Below, in pieces: positions 1-8,727 of a stretch of DNA of 64,000 nt. The position numbers and the translations under genes were made by a program. The stretch is from a bacterium. GTDB taxonomy: Bacteria; Krumholzibacteriota; Krumholzibacteriia; LZORAL124-64-63. The DNA lies in NCBI GenBank assembly GCA_024231905.1, contig JAAEQC010000102.1:330733-394732 (forward strand), read 5' to 3'. Position 1 is the first letter of the stretch. Every line of letters begins with the position of its first letter. Below the pieces are notes generated by a model, which had not been told where the DNA came from, ran no database searches, and saw only the letters and a list, made by a program, of their open reading frames with translations.

Positions 1-627
1 CGGGGCGGTTCGGTGATGATTGGCTGTGTTCTGGTCATATATGTCTATCAGACTGTGATCTACCCCATTGTTACGCAAAGGGCGAGTGCGTTGCGTGGAT
101 TGCTAGTGACGGTGGCTGCTGCCGCGGTGATCTTGGGTGGACTGACTCTCGTTGTTGGCGCTTCTTCCTGGTTTGAGAATGCGAGCGCACGTCGAAGGAT
201 TGACATCCTGATTGGACGGTCGTCCTTTCTGAATCCGGAAGAAAGCCGAGTAAGACTCGCGAAGGAATACATACAATTAGTCGCAGAGCGGCCTCTTGTG
301 GGTCACGGGGCCGGGTATATCCGATCTCAGCCGCGCGGTCCCCACAACATGTTTTTGAGGATGTGGACCGAGTTGGGTATTCTCGGGTGCGCGGCGTATC
401 TGCTCTGGCTGGCATCCGTATTGCATCTGAGTATGTTACGACGTGAAACAAGCGGAATCGTTTTGTCCCTGCTGCTGGTCCTTGCTTCGCTGGTTAGCCA
501 CAACTTGCTCGAGTACAGGGTCCTCATATTGTTCACAGGTATCGAGATGGGTCGGTACCTCGTGTATGTACAGCACCGAGCTCAGGGAACTGAGATCCCG
601 ACCGGAGAGGACCATGCGACCCCCTGA
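1..627 (+). CDS. O-antigen ligase/polymerase family protein (Wzy/WaaL-like), 5'-truncated
   Basis: The reading frame is open to the first base of the window, so only about the last 208 residues are present. Hydrophobic segments alternate with a periplasmic loop carrying GHGAGYIR and then the HNMFLRMWTELGILG signature of the Wzy_C/O-antigen ligase domain. Such inner-membrane proteins polymerise or ligate undecaprenyl-linked glycans on the periplasmic face; which of the two cannot be told from the fragment. Its 3' end overlaps the flippase start by 14 bp. Base composition is odd: bases 241-300 are 50% GC, whereas 901-960 in the next gene are 80%, so this gene may have been acquired separately. 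Family assignment is firm, specificity unknown. Confidence 0.8.
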   Translation, partial: RGGSVMIGCVLVIYVYQTVIYPIVTQRASALRGLLVTVAAAAVILGGLTLVVGASSWFENASARRRIDILIGRSSFLNPEESRVRLAKEYIQLVAERPLVGHGAGYIRSQPRGPHNMFLRMWTELGILGCAAYLLWLASVLHLSMLRRETSGIVLSLLLVLASLVSHNLLEYRVLILFTGIEMGRYLVYVQHRAQGTEIPTGEDHATP

Positions 628-1945
628 CGACACAGCTACGAAATCCGGTCCCCGCGCGGGCCTGCTGCGCCTGGCCGGGGGCACCCTCATTCTGAAGGTC
701 ACGGGCCAGGCGCTCCTCTTCGGGGTGATGGTGCTCCTGGCGCGGTTGCTGGGCGACCGCTCCTACGGCCAGTACGTCTTTGCCCTGGCCTGGCTGCGGG
801 TGTGGGTGCTCCTGGTGAAGGTGGGCTACGACTCGGCCATGTTGCGTTTCCTGCCCGCCTACGCGGTGGAGGGGCGATGGGACTTGGCCCGCGGCCTGCT
901 GCGGGCGGCGGTGACAGTCACCCTGACCGTGTGGCTGGTGACCGGCGCCGGGGCCGCGGCGGTGATCCTGGGCGTGCGCGACCGGCTGGAACCGGGACTG
1001 GCGCCAACCCTGCTGCTGACCGTGGGCGTGGTGCTCGTGCAAGCCCTGGTGGAGCATGGCATGGCGGTGCTCCGCGCCTGGAACCGACCCTTGCGAGCGG
1101 TCCTGCCCAACTTCGTGGTGCGACCGCTGGCGGTGGGGATCCTGGTGGTGGTCGGCCTCCTGGCGGTGGACCTGCCGCGGACATCGGGTCTGGCCATGGG
1201 CGCCATGGGCCTGGCGTCGGCCCTGTGCCTGGTGCTGGTGGTCCTGTGGTGCCGCCGGTCGGCGCCCAAGGAACTGACCGCGGAATCGGCCCGGGCCACG
1301 GCGCTCCAGTGGCGGTCCGTGGCGGTGACCATGCTCTTCATCTCCGGCGTCCACGTGATCATGACCCAGACCGACACCATCATGGTGGGCGCCCTGCTGG
1401 ACTCGGCCCGGGCCGGTTACTACGGCACGGCGGTGCGCCTGTCGGGACTGGTCCTGTTCGGCCTGGTGGCCGCCAGCAACGTGGTGGCGCCGCGCATCTC
1501 CGCTGCCCACGCGGCCGGGGACCGGACCGGTCTGCAGGCCATGCTGGACACTTCCTCCCGCGGCGTCCTGGCCTTCACGGTGCCGGTGGCCCTGGTCTTT
1601 GCCCTGGCCGGCAAGTTCGTGCTCGGCCTGTGGGGCGAATCCTTTACCGCGGCCTACGGTGCCCTGGTGATCCTGGCCGGGGCCCAGGCCCTGAGCGCGG
1701 CTTCCGGCCCCAACGGTCTCCTGTTGAACATGACGGGCCACGAACGCACCGCCGCCGCTGTCATGGTGGTCTCGGCCCTTTTGAACGTGGCGCTGAACGC
1801 TCTCTTCATCCCTCGCTGGGGGCTGATGGGCGCGGGGCTGGCCACGGGCCTGACCACGGTCCTGTGGAACATCACCCTGGTGGCCTTCGCCCGTCGCCGC
1901 CTGGGCGTGAGCCCGACCGTGCTGTGGCCGGTGAGGTCCCCATGA
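614..1945 (+). CDS. wzx: Polysaccharide flippase (Wzx/MATE-like)
   Basis: This encodes about 443 residues, nearly all hydrophobic, with roughly 12-14 predicted membrane segments. That is the usual size and shape of the polysaccharide biosynthesis (Wzx/MVF) flippases that move undecaprenyl-PP-linked repeat units across the inner membrane. An upstream in-frame start at 443 exists, but the ATG at 614 is preceded by GGAGAGG (605-611) at ideal distance, and the longer version would overlap the upstream gene heavily with non-membrane sequence. The stop overlaps the next ATG (ATGA). Position between a ligase/polymerase and glycosyltransferases fits a Wzx/Wzy pathway. The exact substrate cannot be read. 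Confidence 0.87.
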   Translation: MRPPDDTATKSGPRAGLLRLAGGTLILKVTGQALLFGVMVLLARLLGDRSYGQYVFALAWLRVWVLLVKVGYDSAMLRFLPAYAVEGRWDLARGLLRAAVTVTLTVWLVTGAGAAAVILGVRDRLEPGLAPTLLLTVGVVLVQALVEHGMAVLRAWNRPLRAVLPNFVVRPLAVGILVVVGLLAVDLPRTSGLAMGAMGLASALCLVLVVLWCRRSAPKELTAESARATALQWRSVAVTMLFISGVHVIMTQTDTIMVGALLDSARAGYYGTAVRLSGLVLFGLVAASNVVAPRISAAHAAGDRTGLQAMLDTSSRGVLAFTVPVALVFALAGKFVLGLWGESFTAAYGALVILAGAQALSAASGPNGLLLNMTGHERTAAAVMVVSALLNVALNALFIPRWGLMGAGLATGLTTVLWNITLVAFARRRLGVSPTVLWPVRSP

Positions 1946-3078
1946 GGGTCCTGTTCTTCACCGGCAGGCTGGAGTACGGGGGCGCCGAACGGCAGCTGGT
2001 GCTGCTGGCGTCGAGACTGGCCGAGAAGGACCACGCTGTCACCGTCTGCGCCTTGTTCGGAGGCGGCATGTACTGGGACCGTCTGGCGACGGCGGACGTG
2101 CAGCGTGTGGCGCTCTTTCCGCGTCGGGGCGGTTCGCCTGCAGCCACGGCAGCGCAGTTGCTGGCGGCTCCGCGTCGCCTGCGGCGCCTGGTGGCGGAGA
2201 CGGCGCCCGACCTGGTGCACAGCGTGCTGGAGATCCCGAACCTGGTAGCCCGGCTGGCAGGCGTCGGCGTACCTCTGGTGTGGGGTCTGCGCAACGCGGG
2301 ACCCGTGGGCTGGAAGGTGCGCGCGGCCGACCGCTGGTGCGCCGCCCTGTCGCGACCCGTGCCCCTGGTGATCTGCAACTCCCGGGCGGGCCGCGCCGCC
2401 GCCGCGGACCGGGGCTACCGTCCGCGGGACTGGACCGTGGTGCCCAACGGCTTCGACACGTCGGCCTTCCGCCCGGACCGGGCCGCGGGCGCCGACCTGC
2501 GGCGCGCCTGGCTCGGCGAGGCGGCCGGCCCGGTGGTGGGCCTGGTGGGCCGGCTCGATCCGCGCAAGGGGCTCGACGTTTTCCTGGCGGCGGTGGCCCT
2601 GGTGCGGGCCCGGTTGCCGGAAGCCCGCTTCGTGATCGTGGGTGGCGGTTCGACCATGGCACTGGAACGGTTACGCCGGCAAGTGGCGGACCTGGGTGTG
2701 GCCGATGCCGTCGTCCTGGCTGGCGAGCAGTCGGACATGGTAGCGGTGTACGGCGCCCTGGATCTGCTGGTCTCGGCCAGCACCAGCGAGGGCCTGTCCA
2801 ACGTTCTGGGGGAAGCCCTGGCCTGCGGCGTGCCCTGCGTGGCCACCGACGTGGGCGACTCGGCTCTGGTGGTGGACGACCCGGCGCGCATCGTACCGTC
2901 GGGCGACCCGGAGGCCCTGGCCGCGGCCGTCACGCGGCACCTGACCGAACCGCCGCTCCTGCCCGACGAGGGATTGCGGACATCGGTCCAGGAACGATTT
3001 GGCGTGGACGCCATGGTTGCGGCCACCGAGGTGGCCCTGGGCGGAGTCCTGTCCGGCCGGAAGGGGGACGCGCCATGA
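1942..3078 (+). CDS. GT4-family glycosyltransferase
   Basis: This gene of 378 residues has two Rossmann halves typical of GT-B retaining enzymes. The N-terminus has the acceptor-side motif GGAERQL (residues about 13-19). The C-terminal half has VGRLDPRKGLD, then the E-x7-E nucleotide-sugar motif in SEGLSNVLGEALACG. It likely adds a sugar to the lipid-linked repeat unit in the cytoplasm. The ATG overlaps the flippase stop by 4 bp and its own TGA overlaps the next ATG, so the three transferases are translationally coupled. The longer frame starting at 802 is only the shadow of wzx. Donor and linkage are not predictable. Confidence 0.9.
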   Translation: MRVLFFTGRLEYGGAERQLVLLASRLAEKDHAVTVCALFGGGMYWDRLATADVQRVALFPRRGGSPAATAAQLLAAPRRLRRLVAETAPDLVHSVLEIPNLVARLAGVGVPLVWGLRNAGPVGWKVRAADRWCAALSRPVPLVICNSRAGRAAAADRGYRPRDWTVVPNGFDTSAFRPDRAAGADLRRAWLGEAAGPVVGLVGRLDPRKGLDVFLAAVALVRARLPEARFVIVGGGSTMALERLRRQVADLGVADAVVLAGEQSDMVAVYGALDLLVSASTSEGLSNVLGEALACGVPCVATDVGDSALVVDDPARIVPSGDPEALAAAVTRHLTEPPLLPDEGLRTSVQERFGVDAMVAATEVALGGVLSGRKGDAP

Positions 3079-4184
3079 GGACCGCCGTCTTCTGCGCCAT
3101 GCGCGGTTTCGCCCTGGCCCGGTCGCGCATGCTGCTCATGGGCGCCTTCCGGGAGGCGGGCTGGCGGGTGGTGGCCCTGGCCGAAACCGATCGCACGGCC
3201 GCGGACCTGGAGGCCGCCGGCTTGGAGGTGCGGAATGTCTCCTTCTTCACCCGCGGTCGCCGGCCCTGGGCCTGGCCGGGACTGGCCGCCGGCTTGCGCC
3301 GCGAACTGGCCACCCTGCGCCCGGATTTTCTGCACGTCTTCAATGCCCTGCCCATTCTGCTGGGCGGCGGCGCGCGGGTTCCGGTGCGTGTGGCCACGGT
3401 CACGGGCCTGGGCCGCGGTTACGAGCGGGGCGGGCTCCAACGGCGCTTGACCCTGGCCGGCTACGGACGTGGTCTGCGCGGCGCCGCCTGGACCGTCTTC
3501 CAGAACGAGGAGGACCGGCTCCTCCTGGCCGCCGCCCATCCCTGGCTCGCGGAATGCAGTTCGGTCATCGTGGGTTCGGGCGCCGACACGGAGCGTTTCC
3601 TGCGCCGCCATGGTCAGCCGGACGGTCCCCCGCAGGTCCTCATGGTCACCCGCCTGCTCTGGCAGAAGGGCGTGCGTGAGTTCGCGGATCTGGCCTGCCG
3701 GGTCCACGCCGACCGACCGGAGGTGAGGTTCCGGCTGGCCGGCGAACTCGTGCCCGGCGACCCGGACGGCGTGCCCGAGACCTGGATCACCGACCGGGCC
3801 ACCGAGGGCGTCTGGGAGTTCCTGGGCTACCGCAAGGACATGGAGGATCTGCTGCCCCGGGCAGCGATCCTGGTGCACCCGACCCGCTACCGTGAAGGCG
3901 TGCCGCGGGTGGTCCTGGAGGCCGGCGCCTGCGGGGTGCCCGTGGTGGCGGCCCGGGGTCCCGGCGCCGACGACGTGGTCCTGGACGGGATCACCGGCCA
4001 TCTGGTGGACCCGTCCGACGTCGACGCGCTGGCCACTGCGGTGACGAGCCTGCTCGACGACGCGGACGCCCGGTCGGCCATGGGCATCGCCGCCGCCGAC
4101 CACATCCGGAGCCACCACTCCCTGCAGGCGGTCACCGCCCGCTACCTCGATCTCTACCGCCGCCTGGGAGTGGACCTGTCGTGA
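3075..4184 (+). CDS. Glycosyltransferase (GT4-like, WbpH/PglA-type)
   Basis: This gene has 369 residues. The N-terminal half has no GGAE motif but does have the Rossmann pattern with RSRMLLMGAFREAGW and later TVTGLGRGY. The C-terminal GT1/GT4 domain begins near MVTRLLWQKGV and has the E-x7-E pair in REGVPRVVLEAGACG. This pattern resembles the O-antigen/N-glycan transferases that add N-acetylated aminosugars. The ATG at 3075 overlaps the preceding stop and has AAGGGGG upstream. Its TGA overlaps the next GTG. Function is inferred from family only. Confidence 0.88.
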   Translation: MRTAVFCAMRGFALARSRMLLMGAFREAGWRVVALAETDRTAADLEAAGLEVRNVSFFTRGRRPWAWPGLAAGLRRELATLRPDFLHVFNALPILLGGGARVPVRVATVTGLGRGYERGGLQRRLTLAGYGRGLRGAAWTVFQNEEDRLLLAAAHPWLAECSSVIVGSGADTERFLRRHGQPDGPPQVLMVTRLLWQKGVREFADLACRVHADRPEVRFRLAGELVPGDPDGVPETWITDRATEGVWEFLGYRKDMEDLLPRAAILVHPTRYREGVPRVVLEAGACGVPVVAARGPGADDVVLDGITGHLVDPSDVDALATAVTSLLDDADARSAMGIAAADHIRSHHSLQAVTARYLDLYRRLGVDLS

Positions 4185-5314
4185 GCGGACCGCTGCGCGT
4201 ACTCCACGTCATCACCGACCTGCGGGTGGGTGGGGCGGAGACCATGCTGGTCAAGCTCCTGGGCGCCGTGGACCTGGAGCGTTACCCGTCGGCGGTGGTG
4301 TCCCTGGTGCCGGGGGGCGAACTGGCGGCTCCCCTGCGGGATCTGGGTGTGCCGGTCACCGAACTGGACCTGCGTCCGGGGCGGCCGGATCCCCGCGCCC
4401 TGTGGCAGTTGCGGCGGGTCGTGGGCGAGTTTGAGCCCCAGGCGATCCAGGCCTGGATGTACCACGCAAACCTGGCCGCGACCCTGGCTGCCCGGGGCCG
4501 GCCCGTGGTCTGGAATATCCGCCACTCGTTGACCGACCTGGGGGACGAGGCTCCGTTGACCCGTCTCGTGATCCGCGCCGGAGGCCTGCTGGACGGCCGG
4601 GCGGCGGCCGTCATCCACAACGCCCGGGTGAGCGTGGCCCAGCACGCCCGCTGCGGCTACGATCCGGCCGGCGCCCGGGTCTTGCCCAACGGCTTCGACC
4701 TGGACCGCTTCGGTCCGGACTCGTCTGCGGGCGCCGCCCTGCGCGCCGAACTGGATCTGCCCGCCGGCGCGCCGCTGGTGGGACTGCTGGCCCGTCGCCA
4801 CCGCTTCAAGGGGCACGAGAACTTCCTGGCGGCCATGGCCCTGGTCCGCCGCCACCGGCCGGAGGTCCATGCCCTGTGCGCCGGGCGTGGGGTAGCCGAC
4901 GATCCGGACCTGACAGCCCTGGCCGCCGGCGAGGACCTGCGCGGTCACGTCCACCTGCTCCCGGCACGCACCGATGCACCGCGTTTCCTGGCGGGGCTCG
5001 ACCTGCTCTGCGTGGCTTCGCGCTGGGGAGAGGGTTTTCCCAACGTCCTGGGCGAGGCCCTGGCCTGCGGCACGCCCTGCGTTACCACGGACGTGGGGGA
5101 GTCCCGGGAGATCGTGGCCGGCCTCGGCCCGGTGGTGCCGCCGGACGACGTGCCCGCCCTGGCGGAAGCCCTGGCAGAAGTGCTGCAACTGGACGCCGGC
5201 GCCCGTGCGGACCTGGGGCGCCGCAGTCGGGAGCGAGTGGCCGAGCGCTACGCTCTGGACGCCGTGGCCCGGCGCTACACGGAGTTGTGGTCGGAGGTGG
5301 CCGGTTCGGCCTGA
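4181..5314 (+). CDS. GT4-family glycosyltransferase
   Basis: This gene of 377 residues starts with GTG overlapping the previous stop (GTGA). HVITDLRVGGAETML near the N-terminus and RWGEGFPNVLGEALACGTPC (E-x7-E) near residue 285 identify a GT-B family 4 enzyme, similar in overall plan to the transferase at 1942 and possibly a distant paralogue. It is the last gene of the + run. Its final 40 bp overlap the 3' end of the convergent aminotransferase gene on the other strand. It probably acts on the same lipid-linked repeat unit. Confidence 0.9.
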   Translation: MSGPLRVLHVITDLRVGGAETMLVKLLGAVDLERYPSAVVSLVPGGELAAPLRDLGVPVTELDLRPGRPDPRALWQLRRVVGEFEPQAIQAWMYHANLAATLAARGRPVVWNIRHSLTDLGDEAPLTRLVIRAGGLLDGRAAAVIHNARVSVAQHARCGYDPAGARVLPNGFDLDRFGPDSSAGAALRAELDLPAGAPLVGLLARRHRFKGHENFLAAMALVRRHRPEVHALCAGRGVADDPDLTALAAGEDLRGHVHLLPARTDAPRFLAGLDLLCVASRWGEGFPNVLGEALACGTPCVTTDVGESREIVAGLGPVVPPDDVPALAEALAEVLQLDAGARADLGRRSRERVAERYALDAVARRYTELWSEVAGSA

Positions 5315-6417
5315 GTCGCCACGAAGGCGACGATGCGGGCGATCTCCGCCGGATCGAGCCGGTCGTGGGTGGGCAGGTTGACGATCTCGCGGGCCGCACG
5401 CTCGGCCTCGGGGCAGGAACCCCGGCCGTAGGCGGCCGCGTCCCAGCGATCCGGATTGGGATGGACCGGCGAGAGGAACCAGTCGCCCAGCTCCACCCGG
5501 GCCTGCCGCGCCGCCGCCAGTAACGCTTCCTTGTTTCCCACCCGCACCGGATACCGCAACCACACCGGGTCGCAGCCCTCGGGCACGGTGGCCGTGGGTA
5601 ATCCGTGCTTCAGGAGTTCGGTCTCGATGATCCGCACGTTCTTGCGCCGCCGGGCGATGACGCCGTCCGCGGCGGCCAGGAGGTGCTGCAGGCGGCCGGC
5701 CTGGCGCGCGCCCATGCGCTTGCGGTAGTCCCGTGGCTCGCGGCAGTCCAGTTCCGCTCCCGTGGACGAACCGATGGCCAGGCCCAGGCGGCCCAGTTGG
5801 CGGTACAGTCCCTGCACCGCCCAGAAGAGTCGGGGCCGGTAGACGAGGCGGTAGGCCAGGTACTGAAGGTCCAGGAGGGCGGACTCGCGCCAGGCGGGGG
5901 CGGGGTAGCTGGACGCCACCCGGCGCAGGAGGGTGTCGAATTCCGGGTCCCGGGTCATGGCCCACCCGCCGAGGCCGGTGGTCAGGGGCTTGGACCACTG
6001 GCTCGAGAAGAACGCAGCGTCCCCGAGCCGGCCCACGGACTCGCCGCGGTAGGTGGAGCCCAGGGCGTGGCAGGCGTCCTCCACCAGCAGCAGACCATGG
6101 CCGCGGGCGAACTCCCGCAAGGGTTCCATGACCGCCGGCAACCCGTAGGTGTGCTGCACCACCAGGACCTTGGCCCGGTCCGGGTCCCAACCGGTGCCCT
6201 CGCCGGCGGCCAGGGCCGCCGGGTCCAGGTTGCAGGTGGCGGGGTCGATGTCCACGTACACGGGTTCGGCGCCCCGGTAGAGGACGGCGTTGGGAACCAC
6301 GACGCAGGTGTAGCCGGGCATGAGGACCTGGTCGTCCGGGCCCACGCCCGCCGCCTCGAGGATGGCGTGCAGGGCCACGCGGCCCTTGAAGAAGAGGACG
6401 GCGTCGGCGCGGTTCAT
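5275..6417 (-). CDS. DegT/DnrJ/EryC1/StrS-family aminotransferase
   Basis: This gene encodes 380 residues of PLP-dependent sugar aminotransferase type. It has MPGYTCVVVPNAVLYRG (cofactor phosphate side), LLLVEDACHALG with the PLP-N1 aspartate (D114), and WSKPLTTGLGG with the putative Schiff-base lysine K143. Such enzymes aminate nucleotide-linked keto sugars at C3 or C4, so the product of the 4,6-dehydratase at 10345 is a plausible substrate. The ATG at 6417 overlaps the upstream sulfotransferase stop by 4 bp. The in-frame extension upstream is proline/glycine-rich noise. The 3' end runs 40 bp into the oppositely oriented glycosyltransferase. Confidence 0.88.
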   Translation of the reverse strand: MNRADAVLFFKGRVALHAILEAAGVGPDDQVLMPGYTCVVVPNAVLYRGAEPVYVDIDPATCNLDPAALAAGEGTGWDPDRAKVLVVQHTYGLPAVMEPLREFARGHGLLLVEDACHALGSTYRGESVGRLGDAAFFSSQWSKPLTTGLGGWAMTRDPEFDTLLRRVASSYPAPAWRESALLDLQYLAYRLVYRPRLFWAVQGLYRQLGRLGLAIGSSTGAELDCREPRDYRKRMGARQAGRLQHLLAAADGVIARRRKNVRIIETELLKHGLPTATVPEGCDPVWLRYPVRVGNKEALLAAARQARVELGDWFLSPVHPNPDRWDAAAYGRGSCPEAERAAREIVNLPTHDRLDPAEIARIVAFVATQAEPATSDHNSV

Positions 6418-7271
6418 GACCGCACCTCCGGCGTGAAGGACGCTGCCAGATCCTCCACCAGGTCCAGTTCGCCGGGTGCCAGGCTCTGCCGCCCCTTGCC
6501 GACGCTGGTGGTGCGGACTCCCGCCACCGCCGCAGCCACGGCGGCCGCCGGGGGGGCGGCGCCCAGGAACTCCGCCGCGCCGGCCAGTTGCACCGCCGGA
6601 TCGGCCACGAACTCCTCGTAGCGCAGGCGAAGGACCCGCGCCGGATCCACCTGGGACAGGTCGGTTCGGGTGCGCTCCACGCAGCGGTGCCACTGGCGGG
6701 CCGCCAGCTCGGCCAGGAGGATATCCCGGGGCAGGTCGCGCATACCGGCGAAGATCGGTCCCCACACGGACAGGCGCCGGTCGCGGGTCGTCAGGCGGCG
6801 CAGGCGGTTGGCCAGGAAGCGGAAGCCGTAATAGGGAAGGTCCGACGGCGGTACGAAGCGGGCCTTGGCCAGGGAGTAGCCCAGGTCGAAGCCGGCGCGC
6901 CAGCGTTTCATGGCCGAGGCCACCGCGTCGGGACCGTCCCGTTCGATGACCAGGAAGCGCGCTTCGGGCAACACCCGATCCACGAAACCCAGGCGCAGGG
7001 AGTTGGCGCAGGTCTTCTCCACCAGGAGGCTGTCGCTGCGTCCCTGGCGGGCGAAGGCCCAGCGCACGAAGCGGCGCACGGGTTCCGTGGCCAAGTCCGG
7101 CGGGAACTCGTCGTCCGGGTGGGCGCGGTTGCCGTGGCGCCAGACGAAGGGGATCTCGTCGCAGGGCCAGGTGGTGAAGCCGGGCAGGGACGTCAGGGCG
7201 TCGCGCAGCATGTTCGTGCCCGAACGGGCGGCGCCGACGATGATCACGGGCCGGGATTCCAGATCGGACAT
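6414..7271 (-). CDS. Sulfotransferase family protein
   Basis: This gene encodes 285 residues. The N-terminus VIIVGAARSGTNMLRDAL is the 5'-phosphosulfate-binding loop of PAPS-dependent sulfotransferases (GxxRSGT type). Further on, VIERDGPDAVASAMKRW and LRLRYEEFVADP match the 3'-phosphate-binding region and the conserved YEEFVADP block of the Sulfotransfer_3 group. It probably transfers sulfate from PAPS to a sugar hydroxyl of the glycan made by this cluster. The PAPS-making kinase cysC lies 2.3 kb away at 9533. It sits between two aminotransferase genes with 1-bp (upstream) and 4-bp (downstream) overlaps, so all three are co-translated. The glycan target is inferred from context. Confidence 0.85.
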   Translation of the reverse strand: MSDLESRPVIIVGAARSGTNMLRDALTSLPGFTTWPCDEIPFVWRHGNRAHPDDEFPPDLATEPVRRFVRWAFARQGRSDSLLVEKTCANSLRLGFVDRVLPEARFLVIERDGPDAVASAMKRWRAGFDLGYSLAKARFVPPSDLPYYGFRFLANRLRRLTTRDRRLSVWGPIFAGMRDLPRDILLAELAARQWHRCVERTRTDLSQVDPARVLRLRYEEFVADPAVQLAGAAEFLGAAPPAAAVAAAVAGVRTTSVGKGRQSLAPGELDLVEDLAASFTPEVRS

Positions 7272-8422
7272 CACGCCCGCCCGGCCAGATCGCGGATCGC
7301 CGCCACCACGTCCGCCACGTCGTCGTCCGAGAGGTCCGGGTGCAGAGGCAGGCTCACGGCGCGGTCCCCGGCATCCAGGGCCACGGGGAAGTCCTCCGGG
7401 CGGTAGCCGTACTTGTCCCGGTAGTAGGTGAAGGTGTGGATGGGGATGAAGTGGACCGAGGTGCCGATGTTGCGGTCGCGCATGCCCGTCATGAAGTCGT
7501 CCCTGGTCACCGGCAGGGCGCCCGGCTTCAGGCGGACGGGGTAGAGGTGCCAGGCGCTGGCGCAGTCCTCGCGCTCGGACGGCAGGTCGAAGGCATCCAG
7601 GGGCGCCAGGGCGGCGGTGTAGGCCGCGGCCACTTCCCGGCGGCGGGCCAGGAAACCGTCCAGCCGTCGGAGCTGCTGCAGGCCGATGGCCGCCTGCAGG
7701 TCGGTCATGTTGTACTTGAAGCCGGGCATGACCACGTCGTAGCGCCAGCTGCCACCCTTGTCGTGGCGCTTCCAGGCGTCCCGGTCCATGCCGTGCAGGC
7801 TGGCCACGATCCCGCGCTCGATCATCTGAGGGTCGCCGGTGAGCAGGCCGCCTTCGGCGGTGGTGAGGTTCTTGGTGGCGTAGAACGAGAAGGCTGCCGG
7901 GTTGTCGCCGGAGCCCACCAGGCGTCCCCGGTAGCGGGCGGGCAGGGCGTGGGCCGCGTCTTCCACCAGCAGCAGGTCGTGCTCGCGGCAGATGGATTCG
8001 AGGCGATCGAGGTCGCAGGGGTGGCCGCCGTAGTGGACGGCGATCACCGCCCGGGTGCGTTCGGTGACGGCGGCGGCCACGGCGTCCGGGTCCAGGTTCA
8101 GGGTGTCGGGTTCCACGTCCACCAGCACCGGACGAGCGCCCACGTGCTCGATGACCGCCACGGTGGCAGTGAAGGTTAGGGTCGTGGTGATGACCTCGTC
8201 GCCGGGACCGATGTCCGCCAGCACCAGGGCCAGGTGCAGGGCGGCGGTTCCGCTGCTGAGGGCCAGGGCGGCCGGAGCGCCCAGATAGGCGGCCAGTTCG
8301 CCCTCGAAGGCCTTGGTCCGGGGCCCGGTGGTAATCCAGCCCGACTCCAGGGCGTCCACCACCTCGTCGATCTCGGCCCGGGTGATGGACGGGGGGGCGA
8401 AGGGGAGGAATTCGTCGCGCAT
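7271..8422 (-). CDS. DegT/DnrJ/EryC1/StrS-family sugar aminotransferase
   Basis: This gene encodes 383 residues with the classic family layout: SGWITTGPRTKAFE, then LSSGTAALHLAL, LLLVEDAAHALPA (D155) and SFYATKNLTTAEGG with catalytic K184. It likely forms an amino sugar nucleotide for the surface glycan. An upstream in-frame ATG at 8497 exists but lies inside the predicted promoter. The ATG at 8422 has AAGGAG 10 nt upstream and follows a TTGGAC-17-TATGAT promoter (8497-8469), so 8422 is the start. It is first in a three-gene minus-strand operon with the sulfotransferase and a second aminotransferase. Two DegT paralogues so close suggest a di-amino sugar or two amino sugars. Confidence 0.92.
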   Translation of the reverse strand: MRDEFLPFAPPSITRAEIDEVVDALESGWITTGPRTKAFEGELAAYLGAPAALALSSGTAALHLALVLADIGPGDEVITTTLTFTATVAVIEHVGARPVLVDVEPDTLNLDPDAVAAAVTERTRAVIAVHYGGHPCDLDRLESICREHDLLLVEDAAHALPARYRGRLVGSGDNPAAFSFYATKNLTTAEGGLLTGDPQMIERGIVASLHGMDRDAWKRHDKGGSWRYDVVMPGFKYNMTDLQAAIGLQQLRRLDGFLARRREVAAAYTAALAPLDAFDLPSEREDCASAWHLYPVRLKPGALPVTRDDFMTGMRDRNIGTSVHFIPIHTFTYYRDKYGYRPEDFPVALDAGDRAVSLPLHPDLSDDDVADVVAAIRDLAGRA

Positions 8423-8727
8423 GGGCAGGGCGCTCCTTCGATGGTGCCCGGAGACGTCGGCTGACGCCATCATAACCCCGTGGTGGTGCTTGTCCAACCG
8501 ATATCCGGGGCGGCTGTCCCTCTAGAATTGCCTGTACACACCCCTGGATGGACCTTATCATTGAACCGCTTAGCAAGGAATGGCACCCGGCGCCACACGG
8601 ATCCCGGACCACCTCCGGTGCATCGGTGCGGCTGGCCGGGGCGCTTTTGTATGTGCCCGGCACGCCTTGGCACGGCATTTGATGACGCATATGGACGAAT
8701 GGCCCGCGAGGGCCGTATGCGGGAGCG
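8423..8727. other. Divergent intergenic region of 305 bp
   Basis: This is non-coding sequence between the minus-strand aminotransferase operon and the plus-strand phosphoglycosyl transferase. It contains the minus-strand promoter at 8469-8497. For the plus gene no pair of boxes with acceptable spacing was found; AT-richer patches occur around 8521-8575. No RNA gene or repeat is visible. The stretch is visibly less GC-rich than the flanking genes. Confidence 0.5.
8469..8497 (-). promoter_or_regulatory. Sigma-70-type promoter for the aminotransferase/sulfotransferase operon
   Basis: Read on the minus strand, TTGGAC (8497-8492), 17 nt, TATGAT (8474-8469). Transcription would begin near 8462, about 40 nt before the ATG at 8422. 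The same hexamers and spacing occur upstream of the tolC homologue at 47941. Confidence 0.6.

Noticed and set aside
533..1741. 402-residue frame on the minus strand opposite wzx, and similar long antisense frames (2415-4118, 4154-6190, 10033-12222, 13108-16032, 23056-25794, 35138-37642)
   Set aside because: They lie antisense to clearly identified genes. Their products are His/Gln/Arg/Gly/Ala-rich without any family signature, the usual shadow in high-GC DNA.
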